DNA of 64,000 nt from Aphrocallistes beatrix (lineage: Eukaryota; Porifera; Hexactinellida; Sceptrulophora; Aphrocallistidae). Positions 29,847 through 41,543 of the stretch are shown in pieces. The notes under the pieces were generated by a model that saw only the letters and a program-made list of their open reading frames with translations, searched no databases and was not told where the DNA came from. Position 1 is the first letter of the stretch, and each line of letters opens with the position of its first letter. The stretch is taken from positions 4,193,723 through 4,257,722 of the forward strand of contig OY725496.1 in assembly GCA_963281255.1 (NCBI GenBank). The letters are read 5' to 3'. A program made the translations under genes and the position numbers.

Positions 29847-32800
29847 ATGACAACAGATGCACAAGGATTTTCAAGATTAGATTCTTCACTGCCAGAAGAT
29901 GTCAAATCGATTCTCTACGAGAACGAACCACTGGAAACTCTCCTCAGTACCCTTCCAAAAACTCTCGGTATCATGAAGCACCCGCTCATCTACACTAGTT
30001 TCGATGTAAGCAAAGACTATTTCGCCGCTGGCACCAACCTGGGACTAGTCTGTCTATACAGCTTCCAATCTCAGAACATGCAATTCATTCAGGTTGTTTC
30101 CCGATCAGCTAACTCGATACTCAAATCTTCCTCGGTTCATTTGTCCGTTATTGTGTTATAGAGTAGATCAGATCCAATCACTTACATTCTCATTGACAGT
30201 CTCAAGAAATGGGTTGCAATGGGTGACAAGCAGGGAGCAGTTACAATGTTCAACTTTAATAAGGTAATAACATACAGACATATAGAACATGTTCAGACTA
30301 GGATATATGATGTGTTGTTATGCTGGTGATATTAGGAGATGCTGTTTGCAACGCAAGAGAAGTCACACAACCCTGTTACTTGTCTGGCATGGGGGAGAGA
30401 GTCCAGCGTGTTATTTTCCGGTTATTCTTCAGGAAAGATTATTGTTTCGAACTTTCAATCAGATAAGGTGAGTCTTAAGCCCTTGTATATTGTTTTGTTG
30501 ATATGAATACTAGCCCAAACTCATTAGAAGTCCATCCTGTTTATTTGTTCGTAAAGAGCGAAGATAAACAAATATATTTATGCAAAGGTCCAATCACTTA
30601 TACAAGTTCTATTTCCTTCCACAAAGCTTCTTGATAGGATCGCGACTATGTGTGTATTTTCTTGTAACAATGATAGCGAGATTCTGAGCTTATGTGTGAT
30701 CGTGAAGAGAAGACGTAACTGTGAATGGAAGAGGGAAGATTATATACATTTTCTCGAAGAGGACTGTTGATGTAACCATATCTGTCACTTTGTGGAGTGC
30801 ATGCATTTCTTATACCTTCAGGAGTTGGCAATTGATGTACACTTGTCCAGTTGGTGGCGAATTCAAGGAAACACTCAATCTACTTAGTACTTGCTGACAT
30901 TGATATATTAGTTGAGTTCTTCATTTGTTCAATCTTTTGGGAAGGGCCAATACCAAAGTGTGTTTATTTCTGGATATTCATGTACATGGAGCCTGGAGCA
31001 TGTCTATTCATGAGCGGTGCTTATGTTATGCACATTCACGATTGAAGGTTGAAGCGAATACTGAACAGCTTGATCTTTCATAGAACTATTCAGATGTAGG
31101 AATTAAATGACACAAGTTATCCTTTGGAAGAAACAGTACTCTAAGAACCTCTTTTTCATAGTCTTGTTTCTATATCGAAAATATATGCTCTACTCCTCTC
31201 AGTTGATAATTCCAAATTTTCTCAAATATCGACATCGGGAAAATTTCCAAAATGTATCGGATATTTGAATGGCGGAACATTCGCCGGAAAATCGTCGCAT
31301 GAATTAAGCTAATTTAGAAAAAAGATTGATGAAAATTTTTTAATTCTTGATTGAAGTGAGATTATTCTGCTAGAAAACACCTTAACACAAATAATTTGAA
31401 CTCATTACACTGCCATTATTTCCCTCTTTTAGAACTCTCTCCATTCTAAAGTTCTAATGGAATCAGGCCCGGCCATATTCCAGCTGAGCTACCACCGCAG
31501 CACCTTGCTGATCTCCAACCAGCAGCGCTCCTTCCTGCTACGGCTGGGAGAGGACATGCTGCCCGCCAACTCCATCAGCATCGGGAGCAAAGAGAGGAAG
31601 CAGGGGATGTACGGCGCTACTTTCTTCCAGGATGAGAATGACGAGACTAAAATAGCAGTCGCTCGTCCTGGATTTAGAATCTGGTTTGTCTCAATGGACG
31701 GATCGGTGCGTACTCGGCTCCTACATTCTCAAGGATTAGACTTAGATTTATGAGTTTTTATCTTATCGGTTTCTTCCTTTAGGTAGAATCCACAGCTAAG
31801 ATGAAGGACCTTATATTCACGCCAAGAGCTCCGCCTATCTCGTTTATGGGGAGAACTCAGCCCTCTCTCATCCCCTCAACGGAACTGCAGTTCACCTATC
31901 TTCAAGCATTCCAAGGTCGCTACCTCATCTCTTGGTGCCAGAACCACTTATGGGTGATAGATCCCATCCAGCTGAGAGTGCTGGGGCAGACTTCCGGACT
32001 CAGAAACGTGAGATGGACAGTGGCGGAGGAGAGTGACCTCTACATATTCCATGACGGGTATCAGGTCTTCCGCAAGGTGTCTCTACACTCAGAGTACATC
32101 GTGCAGAAGCCAGCCATTCCCCCTCCATCGCTCTCCAGCGCCCTGGCAGAGGGTGAGGTACTGCAGGAGGTTAACGGCGTGAAGGTGGTCACTGACACTG
32201 ACATGCCGGATATTCAGTTCCCTATGACAGTTGGTGAGAACTGGTGCCAGGCTCCGATTCCTGAGAGTCCTGAGGTAGCGACTAACATGCTCAGAACACC
32301 GGAAGTGAAGCAGCACAGTTCTCAGTCAACTCCTGAGACTTCCGGCATCCGATCAGTCAGATCTCCAATCTCCGAGATTCAGTCAAAGTTGAAAGAGAAA
32401 CTGAATGACGATATTCTCCAGAAGACCAAGCACTTCTTGAAGGAATCAGTTGCCACTTACCTCACACCTGCCAAGACTGCTAACGAGCTCGCTCCTCAGC
32501 CAGAGGCTCCTCCCCTCCGAGAAGAACCTGAATTCCAAGCTGAACAGCCATTAGCATTCGCGAGCAAAACTGAACAGTTGAGGAGACTTGCAACCCTCGA
32601 TTCTGCGGAAAATGAGGAGCTGGTGGTCAGGACAGTAAAGAAAAAGAAGCGACACAAAAAGAAAGGTAAGCCATTGAATGGGTTTATTAATAAATAGAAG
32701 CCGCGATTGTCATGTTTCATAAATAAGTTAGGTTTTCATTTACTCAAAACAATTTCACTTCAGTTCTCTTCAAAGACAAATTCTCTGAAATTCGTTGTTT

Positions 32801-35800
32801 TGCTTCCAAATTTGACGTGGACGTCAACCTAATTGTTTGCTCTGGTCTTGACTGTGCTTTGATTTTTCCAAAAGTGCATCATTTCTGCCTAGAATTTATC
32901 TGTTGTTTGGCTGCGGTGGAAAGACATCTTTTCATCTCATGCCCTAATTTGGGTATGCTACACAAATTTCAGAACTTATGATGACACATTTAACGAAGAC
33001 TTAAATTATTGAGTAGAATATTGTGTTAGTCAATTTACATCTAGCAGTTAATTAGTACTGAATAATTATGATAATACAATACAATGATTTTGCATATCAT
33101 TTGCTTCTGCTTTATCACAGTCATTCTGTTGGCTTTTTTGAAGGTTGTGATGTCCTTTCTAACTCAACCAGTTGGCACATTAGGAATTTATATGACTACT
33201 TGGTTTAAAGTGTGAAGTTTGCATCTGAAATATGATGTTTATAGTGAGTCAACATTTGAGACATTTCTACTAACATAGGGCATAGATTGTAGTTAGAGAT
33301 TCGTTTTTCATCTGTGAGATTTCGTTTTGTCTCAGGCCTGTTGTTATAGAGTATGACTATCCGTGTGATGTGTTAAATCTTGTCAATTGAAAAAAGTACG
33401 AAGTGATTGTAGATCTTTGCATATTTAGTCACATTTTATTTATTTTATTTTATTCAATTATATATTTTTTGAACCTAAAAATAAATGAAAAATATAGTAT
33501 ATGGTATGTAAACTTTAATTTGACTATATATACGTACAGTGATCTTATTTTGTACCGTCTGGAAATAAGCTTATAAATTCAGTAAAAATTCGCTTGTGTT
33601 AAATGCTTAAATTTTAATTTAAATAAAGTTGTTTCATGTCCACGCCCCTAGCCCGCGGTCCTTCTCGAGCTAGCAGCATGAGCTCTCTACTCACAGACAC
33701 TACCTCCGACCTATCAGAACAGCCTGAACTAGACCTGATCCTGCAGACAGCGGATACCGCAGAGCTAGACGCGTGTGGGAAGGCAGAGGAGAAGACAGAT
33801 GCGTATGCGCCAGATCCCGATGACGCTGTGGTGGAGAAGGATAGGCAGCATAAAGAGGAGATCTCCAAGTTGAGGGACAGTCAGATGGAGAAGGACGGAG
33901 AAGTCAAGTTCGCGTTTACATACCTTTCTGAGAGTAGCAACGCTATTCAGTTAAGACAGTCTCTATCGTGTGATGAGGTAAGCACTGAGCTTCAACACTG
34001 AATTTGTCTATTCTTTATATTTATTTGTTTGTCTAGCAAGAAACAAAGTCAGATGTTGAGGCAGAAAGCAGACAGCTGTCTAATCCAAGCCCAACACCAG
34101 GCGAAGATGAATCAACTCCTTTGGTAGATCCTGTTATTGAAACGAATATATTCAGTGAATTCATTGGATTGGACACACCGAATGTTAATGGAGACAATGA
34201 AGAGGTTCTGAAATCAGATTCCCTTGAACTTGAACTGCCGTTTGGACTAGATTTGAAAGAAGCGGAATATGATGTTGTTGAACCGATCGAGTTGAATTCG
34301 CCTGAAAAACTAACTCCAGTTCAGAAACAACTCGTCATGAGTGAGAACTATTTCAGTCCTCCAAGAAGAGATACTCCTACGCGTGCTTCCACGTTGACGC
34401 GTGAGCTGTTTTCTAACAATCTGGAGTCGTACGATATTATAGAGCGAACTATTCCAGCCAGCGATCGTCACATCTCCAGGACTAGTCTCTCCGACTCTGA
34501 GGATATTGCGAACCCCCTCTACACCGAGAAGTTATCCCGGATCATCAACATGAGGCCGCGTTCATATGCACATACTGCAAGTACCCTTGACAAGAAGCTG
34601 GAGTCTATTCCTAAGATAGGGAACTTGGACTCTTCAGAGTTTGCTCCTCTCACTTCGAGCATAACGATGGAGGAAGAGTTGCAGCCGCACTCAGTTCTTC
34701 CGTCCTCAGGCAACCACTGGTCTGCATTCAGACTTCCATTCACACAGCCCACTGTCTCCCTGTCCGTCTCCGACCACGCCATCTGGATCGTAGAGGGGGG
34801 GAAGGGTCAGATTTACTGGTGCAAGTCCAAAAAGTCACAGATGAGCTGGAGCTACTTACCAGGCATCCAGGCTAAACAGGTGGCAACATCTTACAACGGC
34901 CTCGTGGTGCTGGCAGTCAACAAAGATAATCAGCTGTTTCAGAGGAAAGGAGTTTCTCAATCTAATTTAGCTGGAAAGATGTGGGATAGAATACATGACG
35001 GTAGGAGTACTGGTTCAATTAAACCTTATATTATAGCGCGCGTTATTTATTCTGTCACCTTCACACAGGAGTGACTTGTATAAGCTGCGGACCGACTACC
35101 TTTTGGGCCATCTCCTTCACAGGAGACGTCCTCTTCGCTAACTACTCAGACCCCATCGTATTCCGCACGATAGGTTCCGTCAACCGATTCAAGCAGATAG
35201 ACAGCAGTGACAGCATAACGGTCGCTCTAGGAATGGACAACCTCGTCTACCTGCGCTCTGGGATTACTGCTATCAACATGATGGGAGACTCCTGGAGGCC
35301 TGTAAGTATCAACGTAATACATATACTGTGTTAGCTAAGCATACCTGTGCTATGTACTTGTTGTTAGGTTACTCAGTTTGAAGTGTCTGGTATTGCCGTT
35401 TGCCTGACGACAGTTTGGGTGATTGGAACGGATGACAGAGTATACTTCAACCCTGAGCTAAGATATTCCCGCACCAGTTTCAACCGCACTGCCCTGGAGC
35501 CAGACCAGTCTTGGTTCGAAGTGATGCTTCATTCGCGGCAGCCGAACGATGTGAAGAAATCCAGCAGCAGTTACATGCAGCGAATTCCATTCATATTTAC
35601 GCAGACAGCCCAAACTATGCTCTGGCCTACGCTGAACCGAGTTCCTGGATCTGAGAAGTTCTCTAGTGCTCTGCCGAAACGCATCATCGGTCTGGGGTAT
35701 GAACCCAGCCAGCTGATCAGCTGTAGCATCCTAGGGGGCGTGTGGGCACTGTCGGGTCAGGGAGGACAAAGACTGTATCATTGCAGCACTCAGATAATCG

Positions 35801-36930
35801 GCGTGAAGTATCTACCTCTGTTTTCCAGGGACGAAGTAAACTCTCCTTTCATTTCCATCTCTGCGAACTATGCATCTGGAGATCAAGGTCCTCACTCTGT
35901 CTTTGAAGACTGTGGATGACTTATCGTGCTTTTAAATGAATTCTTCCTTTAGGATTGAGTTCGGATCACATCTGGGCTCTGAAAGCTAACGGAGGTCTGG
36001 TGGCATTCGACATGAAGCGAAAGATGCATTCAATTCCGTCCGACCGAGCTATGGAGCTCTACTCAGTCAACACTTGTGAAGATTGTCTCTGGTGTCTGGA
36101 TCTGGAACACAGGTGCTGGATTCGCTCACAAATCTCCTCCATCAACCCACTAGGTGTGAAGTGGATCCAACCGGACATGGGGAACATCAGTGGGGAGCAC
36201 CTAAGGAGCGTCAGCTGTGGACTACTCTCCATCTGGGCGGTCGATACTAAGGGGGGTGTGTGGTTGAGATTTGGTAGCTCTCCTTCAGCGTTCTTATTTG
36301 AGAAAAAACTCTCTCCCATCTGGTTGAAGTTAGATGCCGAAGTGCCTCCAATCGAAATGAAACAGGTGCCTATTCAATATATAATTTTGAGGATAATACT
36401 GTTCTAATTTATTAATGTTCTCAGTATGTGACACTACAGAACAAGTCCATTGCTTTACCACCTGGTTATAGCACCCAGCATGGTAGGTACGAATACTTAA
36501 CAATGTCCGTTTGTAGGTGCTCGTGGGACCTGGAGACTGGAAGGTATGGGGTGTCTCGAAAGACAATCACCTCTACATCCGTAAAGACATCACCAGGGAT
36601 TACCCGATAGGGAGCAAGTGGGAGAGGGTACCGGATATGTTAGCTACCGAGATGGCGCTGAGTGCGTACCATGTCTGGGTGCTGGACCCCAGTGGGGCGT
36701 TGCATATCAGGATGGGAGTGTCGCAGATGAACCCTGCAGGCAACTACTGGAAACCGGTTAGTGGCAAGAAATTGAAGAAAATCACTGTCACCCCGTACGG
36801 ACAGGTGTGGTGTATCGATGAGAATGGAGAACTTTTCTGCCGACTGGAGAGAAATTATTTAGAAAACGATTTGGTGTCTTCTTGTGTGTCGTTACAGCCA
36901 AATAATATTTCTGGTTGGGAGATTTTATAA
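29847..36930 (+). CDS. TECPR2: Tectonin beta-propeller repeat protein 2, 11 exons
   Basis: Exons: 29847-30092, 30162-30263, 30336-30467, 31433-31705, 31783-32665, 33652-33977, 34037-35000, 35069-35301, 35368-35887, 35953-36365, 36517-36930; about 1,500 residues against about 1,400 in human. The N-terminal WD40 propeller is shown by YFAAGTNLGLVCLYSF, NPVTCLAWGRESSVLFSGYS and KIAVARPGFRIWFVSMDG. A Lys-rich patch (KKKKRHKKKG) and an acidic disordered middle follow. The C-terminal half is a run of tectonin repeats (VWVIGTDDRVYF, IWAVDTKGGVWLRFG, VWGVSKDNHLYIRKDIT, VWCIDENGELFCRL). TECPR2 supports autophagosome targeting and ER exit. The donor at 35888 (GTCCTC) is weak and the exon 6 acceptor lacks a good pyrimidine tract; those two junctions are the least certain. 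Confidence 0.85.
30640..31120 (-). other. Possible antisense guest gene or pseudogene in a TECPR2 intron
   Basis: The 965-bp intron 30468-31432 carries a minus-strand frame ending at 30646 (ECFLEFATNWTSVHQLPTPE at its start, RYHCYKKIHT at its end), about 77 codons back to an AG at the 5' side. Upstream on the same strand MKDQAVQYSLQPSIVNVHNI and, after a stop, LHVHEYPEINTLWYWPFPKD are open. The pieces look coding-like but do not join without stops by any splice I could find. No family is recognised. Confidence 0.2.
32666..33651 (+). other. Large TECPR2 intron without a recognised guest
   Basis: 986 bp, AT-rich, with no open frame of note on either strand and no recognised repeat. Confidence 0.5.
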
Positions 36931-37460
36931 CTGATAACCTGGCCCTGGACGCTCTTTGGGTGTTTTCATCACTTCTATTTTAGCTTTTTTCTTAACAAGA
37001 CAGATCGTTCTATCTATTCCATTTGTTCTTTTCAAGACTAATTGTTCAGAGAGGTGTATATATGTGATTTGTTTTGTAATGTTTATAAATATAAATGCAT
37101 GATTAGTAATTATGAATATAAAGTACAGAATCAAGTTTCACTGTAGTACAAATCTTCAATGTATGATAATTAAAATCTTTAGCTGGAGCTAATTTTTCCG
37201 AATATTTGTCATACTTAGTATAAAAAGCTAATTAGTATTTAAATAAATTCAGCTCCCGTCCTTAACTCCTGGAAGTACGAATATGGAGGATGCATAGAGC
37301 ATTGCACAGCTGGCGCAAATTATCAGCTGTTAAATAAGAATCCGATTTATATCTAGACAAGTTGCAATATACTTGTACATACCATCTTGTCTGTGTAGGA
37401 GTTCATGTATTACGAACGTATAATTCTGCACATGATTCTAGTGTGTGAGTCAGCTATACA
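36931..37460 (+). other. Spacer between TECPR2 and NUP35
   Basis: AT-rich; a TATA-like AGTATAAAAAG lies near 37218, about 240 bp before the NUP35 start. No gene is seen. Confidence 0.4.
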
Positions 37461-38363
37461 ATGTTCACCGAGATTCCGAGACAATCTACTTCCGGTACCC
37501 CTACCTCCCAGACCAACTATCTCCCAGCCTACCTTCTAGGAGGAGGCAGTGCCTCTCCCTCCTTCGTGTCCCCTACCCTCTCCTCTTCACAGCACAGTCC
37601 TGCTAGACAGGGCAGACTCCTGAACATCTCACAGCAACAGCTTCCCGCCAGGATCGACACCTCGGATGCAGGAGCGGCTCCGCTGATTAAACAGAGTGGA
37701 CCCCCTGTGGCCAGCCTCTACGAAACTCAGCTGACAAGCCCGTACATCACGCAGGAGAGAAGGAAGCTGTTTCAAGAGAGCTGTTCCAACCCCAATATAA
37801 CCACGCAGACCACTATTCTAGGCGCCAACACCTCTCTTGACCAGAGTATCACTCTCAACCTCTCAGCTGGTCTCAACAGCCTGCCCGCCAACTCCTTGCT
37901 GTCTCCCGCTCAGGTAGACCCCTTCTACACCCAGGGGGAGGAGCTCACCCCCGAGGACACATTAGACCAGTGCTGGGTCACTGTTTTCGGATTCCCGCCC
38001 AACTCTGTCTCTTTCATCTTAGACCAGTTCTCTCAGTACGGTACCATTCTGCACCATGTGACTGTCCCCGGGGCCAACTGGCTGCATCTCAAGTACCACA
38101 CACCTCTACAGGCCAAGAAGGCGCTCAGTAAGAACGGGAAAGTGTTCGGGACTAGCATCATGGTGGGCGTACAGCAGTGCATTAATAAATCTCTGATGAC
38201 GTCATCACCAGGAGAGAGCAGCATAAGCAAGAGGACCCCCATGCGACCCTTAACTTCTAGCTACAAGGTCCCAGTGGGGGACAACTCCCTCACTGATGCC
38301 AACACTCCCCAGAAGAACACGGGCGTCCTGTCCAAGGCTATGGAGTACGTGTTCGGTTGGTGA
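37461..38363 (+). CDS. NUP35: Nucleoporin NUP35 (Nup53)
   Basis: A single 300-residue exon. The N-terminal half is disordered and Ser/Pro-rich. The Nup35-type RRM lies at about 173-250: QCWVTVFGFPPNSVSFIL, FSQYGTILHHVTVPGANWLH and KYHTPLQAKKALSKNGKVFG. The C-terminal end, SKAMEYVFGW, is the amphipathic membrane-binding helix conserved in Nup53 proteins. NUP35 is an inner-ring scaffold subunit of the nuclear pore that links NUP93, NUP155 and NDC1 to the pore membrane. Length is near the family norm (about 325). Confidence 0.93.
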   Translation: MFTEIPRQSTSGTPTSQTNYLPAYLLGGGSASPSFVSPTLSSSQHSPARQGRLLNISQQQLPARIDTSDAGAAPLIKQSGPPVASLYETQLTSPYITQERRKLFQESCSNPNITTQTTILGANTSLDQSITLNLSAGLNSLPANSLLSPAQVDPFYTQGEELTPEDTLDQCWVTVFGFPPNSVSFILDQFSQYGTILHHVTVPGANWLHLKYHTPLQAKKALSKNGKVFGTSIMVGVQQCINKSLMTSSPGESSISKRTPMRPLTSSYKVPVGDNSLTDANTPQKNTGVLSKAMEYVFGW

Positions 38364-38664
38364 CCACTCACTTATTTATTTCAACTGAATGCATTTAATC
38401 AGGGAGTTATCACAGCTCGTTTGTGGTAATACATCCCTGTGACTACACTGTACGTACTTTCTATGTACAGATTCTACACTCGAATTATTCTCTTTTCAGT
38501 CGTAGCATAATTAGTTTATTGAATATTACTGAATTCAGTCATGCATTTCTCTCTGGTGCCATCATTTAGACGCCGATTAAATCCCTGGCTTATCCAAAGT
38601 AGAAAGCCTAGACATAGAAAACATACGGTATTTAATCAGTTTTTTCAGCTAGTAATTAGAATTG

Positions 38665-41174
38665 ATGGAAAAAATAGATTTGAACACGAATGGCAAGGAA
38701 ATTGGGAAGGCATACGACGAGATACGGAACTGCACCTCCTCTAACACATGGGTTGTGTTCGGATACAAGGATAGATCTAGTACCATCGTTGTGAAAGAAA
38801 GTGGAGAAGATTGGGACGAGTTGGTTGATGAGATGTCTGCCAGTAAGATCTTGTATGCCTATGCTCGTGTCCTGGATCCGAATACTAACCTGAACAAGTT
38901 CGTACAGATCAATTGGTCAGGAGAGGGCGTACCCAGCTCTGTCAAAGGCCCTTGTGCCTACCACATACCTGACATAGACAGGTGAGTAGCCAAGTTTAGA
39001 ATAAATGTCTAATATTTCTCAATTTATTGTTTGAATTAATTAAACCTAGACTGCTACAAACAAAGCATGTGACTATCCAAGCGCGTAACGAGGACGATCT
39101 CGATGAAAAGCTTGTCAAGGACAAAGTGTCGAAGTCCTCTGGCTCCAACTACAGTTTCCACCAAGAGAAGCCGAAGAAGATGGACGCCGTAGCTCCGGTG
39201 GGGGCTAAGTATAAGAAGACGGACGCAGTGGGAGAGATAACCGCTTCAGATAGGTCCAAGTTCTGGCAGAAGCAAGATTCTGAGGTGAGAAATGTTATTC
39301 TTTACAAACGGGCTTCATAGCAACAACTTCTCATCGAGACTCATACTACGTAATTACAAGCTGATCAAACAATTTTATTATTTGTTTACCATTTCTTATG
39401 CTTGTGGCTTGTGAAGAATTTTGTTTATTTAATATTAGGAGCAATTGAGGGTGCGAGACGAGAGCGATCGGATGACGCGCACGCGTTCGGATGCGGCGAG
39501 AGAGCAGAAGCTCCGAGACCACCAAGAGAGTTCGGATAGAGACAAGCGGGTCGAGGCGCGTCAGAGAAACGTGGACTCTCAGAAAGCTCGAGACAGAGAT
39601 GAATGGAAGCAGCAGCAGGATGAGCGTAAGAGACTGGAGCAGGAAGACTTTGACCTGGCGGGAAGAGAGATGGTATGTCCTGCTAGCATTCGATCATACA
39701 TAGCTTTTACTGCGCAGTTTATTATTGTGTGTGTTTAGAGTAGAGATAAGGAGCAAGCGATGGGACAAGTGCCTACCTACAGACAAGAGGCCTCCAACAT
39801 CAGAGGAACAGCCTCTTCGTAAGTCGCTCAGCTTTATTATTCTGCAAACTTATATTCTATTTACACAACTATTAGTTAAAGACTATGATGATCCACCTAA
39901 CAGGATTCTATCACGTGTCCATTTATAGTGTATTTATAAGGTATCACACAACGTTAACTTATTTCTACTTATCTCCTTTTAAATTGTGAATGTTCTGTTC
40001 TAAAGGTTTTCCAAGCACGAGAGTTCAGCTCCAGCAGTTCCTGTCCCCTCATACAGAGAACCTGAACCCGCAGTTCCTGTCCCCTCGTACAGAGAACCTG
40101 AACCCGCAGTTCCTGTCCCCTCGTACAGAGAACCTGAACCTGCAGTTCCTGTCCCCTCGTACAGAGAACCTGAACCTGCAGTTCCTGTCCCCTCGTACAG
40201 AGAACCTGAACCCGCAGTTCCTGTCCCCTCGTACAGAGAACCTGAACCAGAGCCAGCGGCGGCACCAGTGAAAGCCCCCTTGAGACCACCCCTCCCAGAA
40301 GAGGTGACAACTCCCAGCCTCTCAGCTGATCCGAATGATCTGGAGCCAGATGAAGAGCTCACCTACGACACCCCGCAAGACTTGATAGGGTCTGACCCGA
40401 CCTATGACGACACAGCCGACTATCCTCCTGACGATAGCGCCCAGGCCTACAGCGAGATAGGCACTACTCTACAAGGGATGACGGTGCAGGATACTCCAGC
40501 ACAAGGCACGTAGCAGTATATATCTGGTCACATGTGCTGTTGAGTTTTCATAATATTAATACAGTCGATATCGTTTTTTTTGACACCCCATTTGCATGGA
40601 AAAATGTAAAAAAAAAACGATAGTAAAAAACTCCCGATGTCTACTGTACCTGAAACTCAGATTTTACAAAACAGTCAAAAGAAGCCGATAGTAAAAAAAC
40701 CCCCGATGTCGACAGTATACACCCATACCGTCAGGGTTTCATCCAGCTTTCTAAGTCATACGCCTAAATGGGCGCCACCATTTTTCTACGCGCCTAGACT
40801 CTGCATTTTTATATATGTTTTATGCCACGCGCCTAAATCATACGCCTAATTATGATCCATGGAATCAAATACGCGCCTCTAGGCGCGCACAGTACGCCTG
40901 GATGAAAGCCTGCATACCGTACATCGAGTGTTACAGTTCTCTTCCCGTAGATACAGAGGATATCTACGATGAGATTCCAGACGCTACCCCTACGCAGGCC
41001 GGGTTTAGTGTGAGAGCTATCTACGACTATGCCGCAGCAGAAGAGGGAGAAATCTCGTTTGACCCCGGGGACATTATCACGAATGTAGATCCGATCGATG
41101 AGGGCTGGTGGCAAGGAACGGCGCCTAACGGGGAGTACGGACTCTTCCCTGCAACCTACGTAGAGATGGTGTGA
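38665..41174 (+). CDS. DBNL: Drebrin-like actin-binding adaptor (Abp1), 6 exons
   Basis: Exons: 38665-38981, 39050-39284, 39439-39672, 39739-39818, 40006-40509, 40937-41174; about 535 residues. The ADF-H domain (residues 1-130) has [40 protein letters not shown] and [10 protein letters not shown] basic/acidic coiled coil (exon 3, KRLEQEDF) follows. A Pro-rich segment contains six copies of a 12-residue repeat. A C-terminal SH3 domain reads [20 protein letters not shown] and ...[20 protein letters not shown]. Abp1 links F-actin to endocytosis via dynamin and other SH3 ligands. The start is ATG 38665, preceded by an in-frame TTG. The last intron (40510-40936) is the only one whose exact ends are debatable. 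Confidence 0.9.
40034..40249 (+). repeat. 36-bp coding tandem repeat in DBNL, six units
   Basis: Each unit encodes [12 protein letters not shown]. Units differ only by synonymous changes at a few positions (TCA/TCG, CCC/CCT), implying recent expansion in frame. Confidence 0.95.
40510..40936 (+). other. DBNL last intron with short internal repeats
   Basis: Holds two copies of CGATAGTAAAAAAN(C)CCCGATGTC (near 40616 and 40687) and several ACGCCTAAAT/ACGCGCCT motifs (40750-40890). No gene is seen. Confidence 0.6.
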
Positions 41175-41543
41175 ATATTAAGCGTATCCAGTCGTGATAT
41201 TATTATATTTATAATAGATATTTTGAATTGTGTAAATACCTCTAGTATTGTGGTGTATGTAGTGGACTATATATAGTTATTATATGAGTGTGCTCTGCAA
41301 TCACTGCTAGTTTTTGCTCTACGCAAATCTGATATAACGTAGCTGCTCTGTTAGTACGTAGTGCCATGTTTGGTGTATCACATTACAGTGGCGTAGGATC
41401 CTAGGTTATACCCAATCCACAGTGAGCCACTAATGCACTTTGATTGTATACTATCAACTAGTATAAGAAGGTACGAATATCTGAAAGGCAATTCTTCAAT
41501 TGCCTAGTTGAGTACTGCTTTATTTTATTCAAATCCGTACAAG
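41175..41543 (+). other. Spacer between DBNL and BTBD9
   Basis: AT-rich; no gene, repeat or RNA recognised. Confidence 0.4.

Noticed and set aside
36425-36482. Possible extra TECPR2 exon (YVTLQNKSIALPP)
   Set aside because: Its splice phase does not fit the following exon, while joining 36365 directly to 36517 keeps frame and family alignment.
40505-40960. A GC donor (AG|GCACGT at 40506) for the last DBNL intron with acceptor at 40957-40958
   Set aside because: A canonical GT donor at 40510 with an AG acceptor at 40935-40936 also keeps frame and needs no exception.
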